Positions 24,175 to 26,396 of a DNA stretch of 26,396 nucleotides are shown here, in pieces. The notes under the pieces were generated by a model. It was not told the DNA's origin. It saw nothing but the letters and a program-made list of their open reading frames with translations, and searched no databases. Source of the stretch: a virus; the IMG/VR virus record IMGVR_UViG_3300031772_001238, positions 1 through 26,396 of that record. The stretch is one strand, 5' to 3'. Numbering within the stretch: position 1 is the stretch's first letter; every line of letters begins with the position of its first letter. Both the position numbers and the translations under genes were made by a program.

Positions 24175-25152
24175 TTACTGTTGCATACTGAATGTAGGCT
24201 GTTCGTGTTGCTGCTGAGCAGTACCAAACTGAGATATCTCAATTTCACGAATAACAATACCACAGTATTCTAAAATCTTTGTTACTAATTTATACTCATC
24301 CTCTGTAGGCAACTCAAAATCTTGATAGTCAGGTTGTGATTGGTTGAATACAGGATCTCCGCTTGAAAGTGTGCTGTAAGTCCATTTTGGAACTTTAGGA
24401 TACCTGAAATAGTCGCATCTTATAGCTCCATACCCAACAATACTACTTGGGAATACAGATATAGCATCGCCATTTAGTGAGTAAGATGGATATAATAAAG
24501 ACGGGGCCGTAAGTAATGAGTTGTTTAAAAGAGAAATGCTTGCATTTGAAACCTTATCAACTTCAGCATACTTCTTTGATGAATATATAAAGTAATCTTC
24601 AAAAGACGCAGGGTCTTGAAATATGTCATCATACAAACCAAGTACAGTAATGCTAACTACAGTTTCAACTACAGAAGACTTAAATGTCGTAGCGTTTACA
24701 ACTATATCTCCAACCTTAACTCCACTAGCTATAAAGTCAGCCGTAGAATCCTCTAGCCCAAACGCTATTGTGTTGTCTGTAAACCCTGAAGTTAACTGAT
24801 TGGTGTAAGCGATAACCTTATTAATCATATATGACAAATTCCCTGTTGTAGTAAGGGATGGCGTATAGAAGTTATTGACATCTGCGCCTGAAGCTGTTTG
24901 TCTTGGGATTAAAAAGTCGCTAACTAAAAACTGCTCTAATACCTCAGCCATTGGCTTTTTCACATCGGCATACTCTGTGCCTGAAGTTCTAGTATTCTCG
25001 GCATTTATAACCTTATTATAATTGCTATAATACTCTTCGTATAGCTCCATCTGAGCATTTTGTGCAAGCAGATTAAAATCAGATGGCGATATATATCCGT
25101 AGTTATTCTTATTAAGAATAGTAAGTACGGTATTTCTTACTGAATTTATCAT
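24175..25152 (-). CDS. Head-tail connector/adaptor candidate (325 aa)
   Basis: N-terminal helices NNYGYISPSDFNLLAQNAQM (16-35) followed by ELYEEYYSNYNKV, and near the end FELPTEDEYKLVTKILEYCG with IVIREIEISQFG, are patterns shared by structural proteins adjacent to the tail-tube gene in aquatic Bacteroidota podoviruses. The protein between is mainly beta with Ser/Thr-rich loops, and the last residues are Gln-rich. The gene is the first of the tail operon: a terminator and promoter lie just upstream, and the ATG (25150-25152) is 12 nt after the TATATTTG box, so the leader would be only a few nucleotides. Exact role (adaptor, connector or scaffold-like) not proven. Confidence 0.6.
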   Translation of the reverse strand: MINSVRNTVLTILNKNNYGYISPSDFNLLAQNAQMELYEEYYSNYNKVINAENTRTSGTEYADVKKPMAEVLEQFLVSDFLIPRQTASGADVNNFYTPSLTTTGNLSYMINKVIAYTNQLTSGFTDNTIAFGLEDSTADFIASGVKVGDIVVNATTFKSSVVETVVSITVLGLYDDIFQDPASFEDYFIYSSKKYAEVDKVSNASISLLNNSLLTAPSLLYPSYSLNGDAISVFPSSIVGYGAIRCDYFRYPKVPKWTYSTLSSGDPVFNQSQPDYQDFELPTEDEYKLVTKILEYCGIVIREIEISQFGTAQQQHEQPTFSMQQ

Positions 25153-25164
25153 CTCTTTTTTTTA

Positions 25165-25191
25165 CAAATATACAAAAAAAAGAAGGCACAA
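25165..25191 (-). promoter_or_regulatory. Promoter of the tail operon, Bacteroidota type
   Basis: Read on the - strand: TTG (25191-25189), a 16-nt spacer, then TATATTTG (25172-25165), then TA, and the ATG 12 nt further on. Both elements match the TTG / TAnnTTTG consensus and the location directly before the first tail gene is ideal. The spacer contains the T-run of the terminator of the preceding gene. Confidence 0.7.
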
Positions 25192-25202
25192 TTTGCGCCT
25201 TC
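25174..25202 (-). terminator. Intrinsic terminator after the 246-aa gene
   Basis: On the - strand GAAGGCGCA (25202-25194) pairs with TGTGCCTTC (25190-25182), 9 bp with one G-U pair and a 3-nt loop, followed by eight T residues (25181-25174). It is a strong Rho-independent terminator about 30 nt after the stop codon of the 246-aa gene. Confidence 0.85.
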
Positions 25203-25232
25203 CCTCAATCATTAATCAATCACAAATCAAAA

Positions 25233-25973
25233 CTATGATAACAATGCTTCAAGCATTTTTAATGAATCTATACCCTCATCGCTCTGCAAGAATCTTGCTA
25301 CTGCATCATAAGGCTCTTCATTAAAAGGAACTGATAGCATCTTTTTCTTATTAGTTGCGGTATTAAACCAAACCTCTTTGCTATTGTTCTTCAAAGTTAA
25401 TAACTTATTCTCAAAGAATAAACGAACTTTTGCCTGAAATTTCAACTCAGGGTCATTCAATATGTTTAAGAACTCACGAGGCTCGCTCTTAGCAAATACC
25501 AAGATGTCTCTCTTAAGCTCTGATGTAGACACTGTTGATGGGTCCTTGCCAAACATTACTCTTGTAAGCATTTCTATTTGGTCTATTGTCAATTGACGAG
25601 CTTCAATTAAAGCATCAACTTCAATATTTAATTCTGATACCTCCTGTGTAGCATCTTTTTCTCTATCTACTTCAGAAAACACCGTACCATTCAATGGATG
25701 GTAGTGCAAAAACTCTTGTAGCACGGGGTTATTTTTTGGAACAGTCAAGAACCCGTCTTCAAATACGATTGGCTCTATAATTGAATTTCCGTCTTGCTCG
25801 TCTTCAAAAGGAGTCTTTTGGTTTACCGCATATCTCAAAGCGCGGTTAGTATTATTCTTCTCATCATACCACATCAAAGGGAATCTAGGATGATTACGCG
25901 ATGCTAATGTGTAAGAAAGTGGAGAACCTGACTTTAACTTGTAAACTTTACTTGTAGCTATTTTACTTGCCAT
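25233..25973 (-). CDS. Conserved capsid-adjacent phage protein of unknown function (246 aa)
   Basis: Located directly downstream of the major capsid gene with a terminator on each side. Typical stretches include LRYAVNQKTPFEDEQDGNS (46-64), PIVFEDGFLTVPKNN (68-82), LQEFLHYHPLNGTVFSEVD (85-103), and in the C-terminal half ELKRDILVFAKSEPREFLN with FENKLLTLKNN. I recognise this as a family that accompanies the capsid gene in many aquatic Bacteroidota phage contigs. Its N-terminal part is beta/loop-like and its C-terminal half helical. Possible roles are head completion, decoration or assembly. No enzyme motif is present, and the large amount of charged, soluble sequence argues against a membrane role. 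Confidence 0.6.
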   Translation of the reverse strand: MASKIATSKVYKLKSGSPLSYTLASRNHPRFPLMWYDEKNNTNRALRYAVNQKTPFEDEQDGNSIIEPIVFEDGFLTVPKNNPVLQEFLHYHPLNGTVFSEVDREKDATQEVSELNIEVDALIEARQLTIDQIEMLTRVMFGKDPSTVSTSELKRDILVFAKSEPREFLNILNDPELKFQAKVRLFFENKLLTLKNNSKEVWFNTATNKKKMLSVPFNEEPYDAVARFLQSDEGIDSLKMLEALLS

Positions 25974-26007
25974 TTTAATATAATTTAATTTGATTTAAAA
26001 TAATTTT

Positions 26008-26037
26008 AAAAAAGCAGGGGATTTTTAGGCCCCCTGC
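26008..26037 (-). terminator. Intrinsic terminator after the major capsid gene
   Basis: On the - strand GCAGGGG (26037-26031) pairs with CCCCTGC (26020-26014), 7 perfect G-C-rich pairs around a 10-nt loop, followed by six T residues (26013-26008). It lies 20 nt after the capsid stop. The following 34 nt before the 246-aa gene are almost only A and T and show no TAnnTTTG box, so partial read-through or a non-consensus promoter must feed that gene. Confidence 0.85.
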
Positions 26038-26057
26038 ATTATTTATTAACCTATCGA

Positions 26058-26396
26058 CTATCCATAACGGAACAATACGAAGTTGTTTGCACCTAAAGTA
26101 CATACGCAACGCTCAGAAAGGAAGTTAACCTCCATTGCATCCAAATCGCTTGTAGCAGCACCGCCTGCAGAACCTGTAATCCAAGTTTTGTAGCGTCTGT
26201 CTTCAGCTTCAGAAGCTCTGTAACGAACGTGTAAGAAAGGACGCTTAGCGTTCTTGCCCATAATTTGGTCATACACTGAAGTAGAACCTGCAGGAACAAG
26301 AAGACCTGTGATTGTACCTGTTGCAGAAGCAGCAGTTCCGTTCAATCCACCTCTCATTGTAGGATCGTTTAGGTATTTCCAATCAGACTTGTAGAA
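26058..26396 (-). CDS. Major capsid protein, C-terminal part (5' end outside the window)
   Basis: 112 codons are visible; the frame is open to base 26396, so the ATG at 26355-26357 is internal. The visible protein starts FYKSDWKYLNDPTMRGGLNG and continues with LLVPAGSTSVYDQIMGKN, KRPFLHVRYRASEAEDRRYK, TWITGSAGGAATSDLDAMEV and NFLSERCVCTLGANNFVLF. These phrases (WKYLND near a Met-Arg-Gly, V-P-A-G-x-x-S-V-Y-D, R-P-F-L-H-V-R-Y-R) are those of HK97-fold capsid proteins of aquatic Bacteroidota phages, and the ending GANNFxLF is typical of them. It forms the icosahedral shell. It is the first visible gene of the leftward virion operon and is closed by its own terminator. Confidence 0.85.
   Translation of the reverse strand, partial: FYKSDWKYLNDPTMRGGLNGTAASATGTITGLLVPAGSTSVYDQIMGKNAKRPFLHVRYRASEAEDRRYKTWITGSAGGAATSDLDAMEVNFLSERCVCTLGANNFVLFRYG

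Noticed and set aside
1-26396. DnaA boxes (TTATCCACA) as targets of the DnaA-like protein
   Set aside because: Reading both strands I saw only partial matches such as CTTATCCAT, all inside genes; an origin in this window cannot be supported.
1-26396. tRNA genes
   Set aside because: No cloverleaf-like sequence with a TTCGA-type T-loop and matching acceptor stem was seen in the few non-coding gaps.

Overview
This window is part of the genome of a short-tailed (podovirus-like) double-stranded DNA phage whose host is probably in the Bacteroidota. Four things point to the phage and host: the C-terminus of a phage major capsid protein at the right edge, a head-tail / tail-tube / ejection-protein gene order like that of T7, start codons without Shine-Dalgarno sequences but with AT-rich leaders, and promoter-like sites of the Bacteroidota type (TTG, spacer, TAnnTTTG). 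There is no rRNA, tRNA, CRISPR array or insertion sequence.

Left arm, about 1-4670, + strand: a tightly packed early/replication-type cluster. It holds the C-terminal part of an SNF2-type helicase, a tiny membrane peptide, a beta-class DNA methyltransferase that looks like a separately acquired block, a sigma-70-family factor, two small conserved proteins, a stand-alone VRR-NUC nuclease, a protein with a DnaA domain-IV-like DNA-binding fold but no ATPase, a 63-aa protein and a small PD-(D/E)XK-like protein. Many of these genes overlap by 1 to 28 nt.

Junction, about 4650-5090: the two arms converge. A small HExxH metallopeptidase gene on the - strand overlaps the end of the + cluster. Beside it is a compact + strand unit of a promoter-like box followed by a strong hairpin plus T-run. 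It could stop early transcription, make a small RNA of about 60 nt, or do both.

Right arm, about 5088-26396, - strand: the virion operon, read from right to left. Order: major capsid protein (partial), terminator, conserved 246-aa protein, terminator overlapping a promoter, 325-aa connector/adaptor candidate, 307-aa tail-tube (gp11-like) candidate, 1,683-aa tail stabilisation/tail-tube-B-like protein with a cysteine-rich repeat tail, 313-aa and 265-aa tail-associated proteins, a GNAT-like acetyltransferase with its own promoter-like box, a 255-aa gp14-like protein, a 614-aa gp15-like protein, a 2,419-aa gp16-like giant ejection/polyvalent protein, and a calcineurin-like phosphoesterase. Portal, terminase, polymerase and lysis genes are not in the window.

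Most unusual points: three cysteine-spaced repeats at the end of the 1,683-aa tail protein; a terminator whose T-run lies in the spacer of the next promoter; a 12-base promoter core shared exactly between that site and the junction unit; a sigma factor and a DnaA-like DNA-binding protein in one small cluster; and an apparent methyltransferase cassette.
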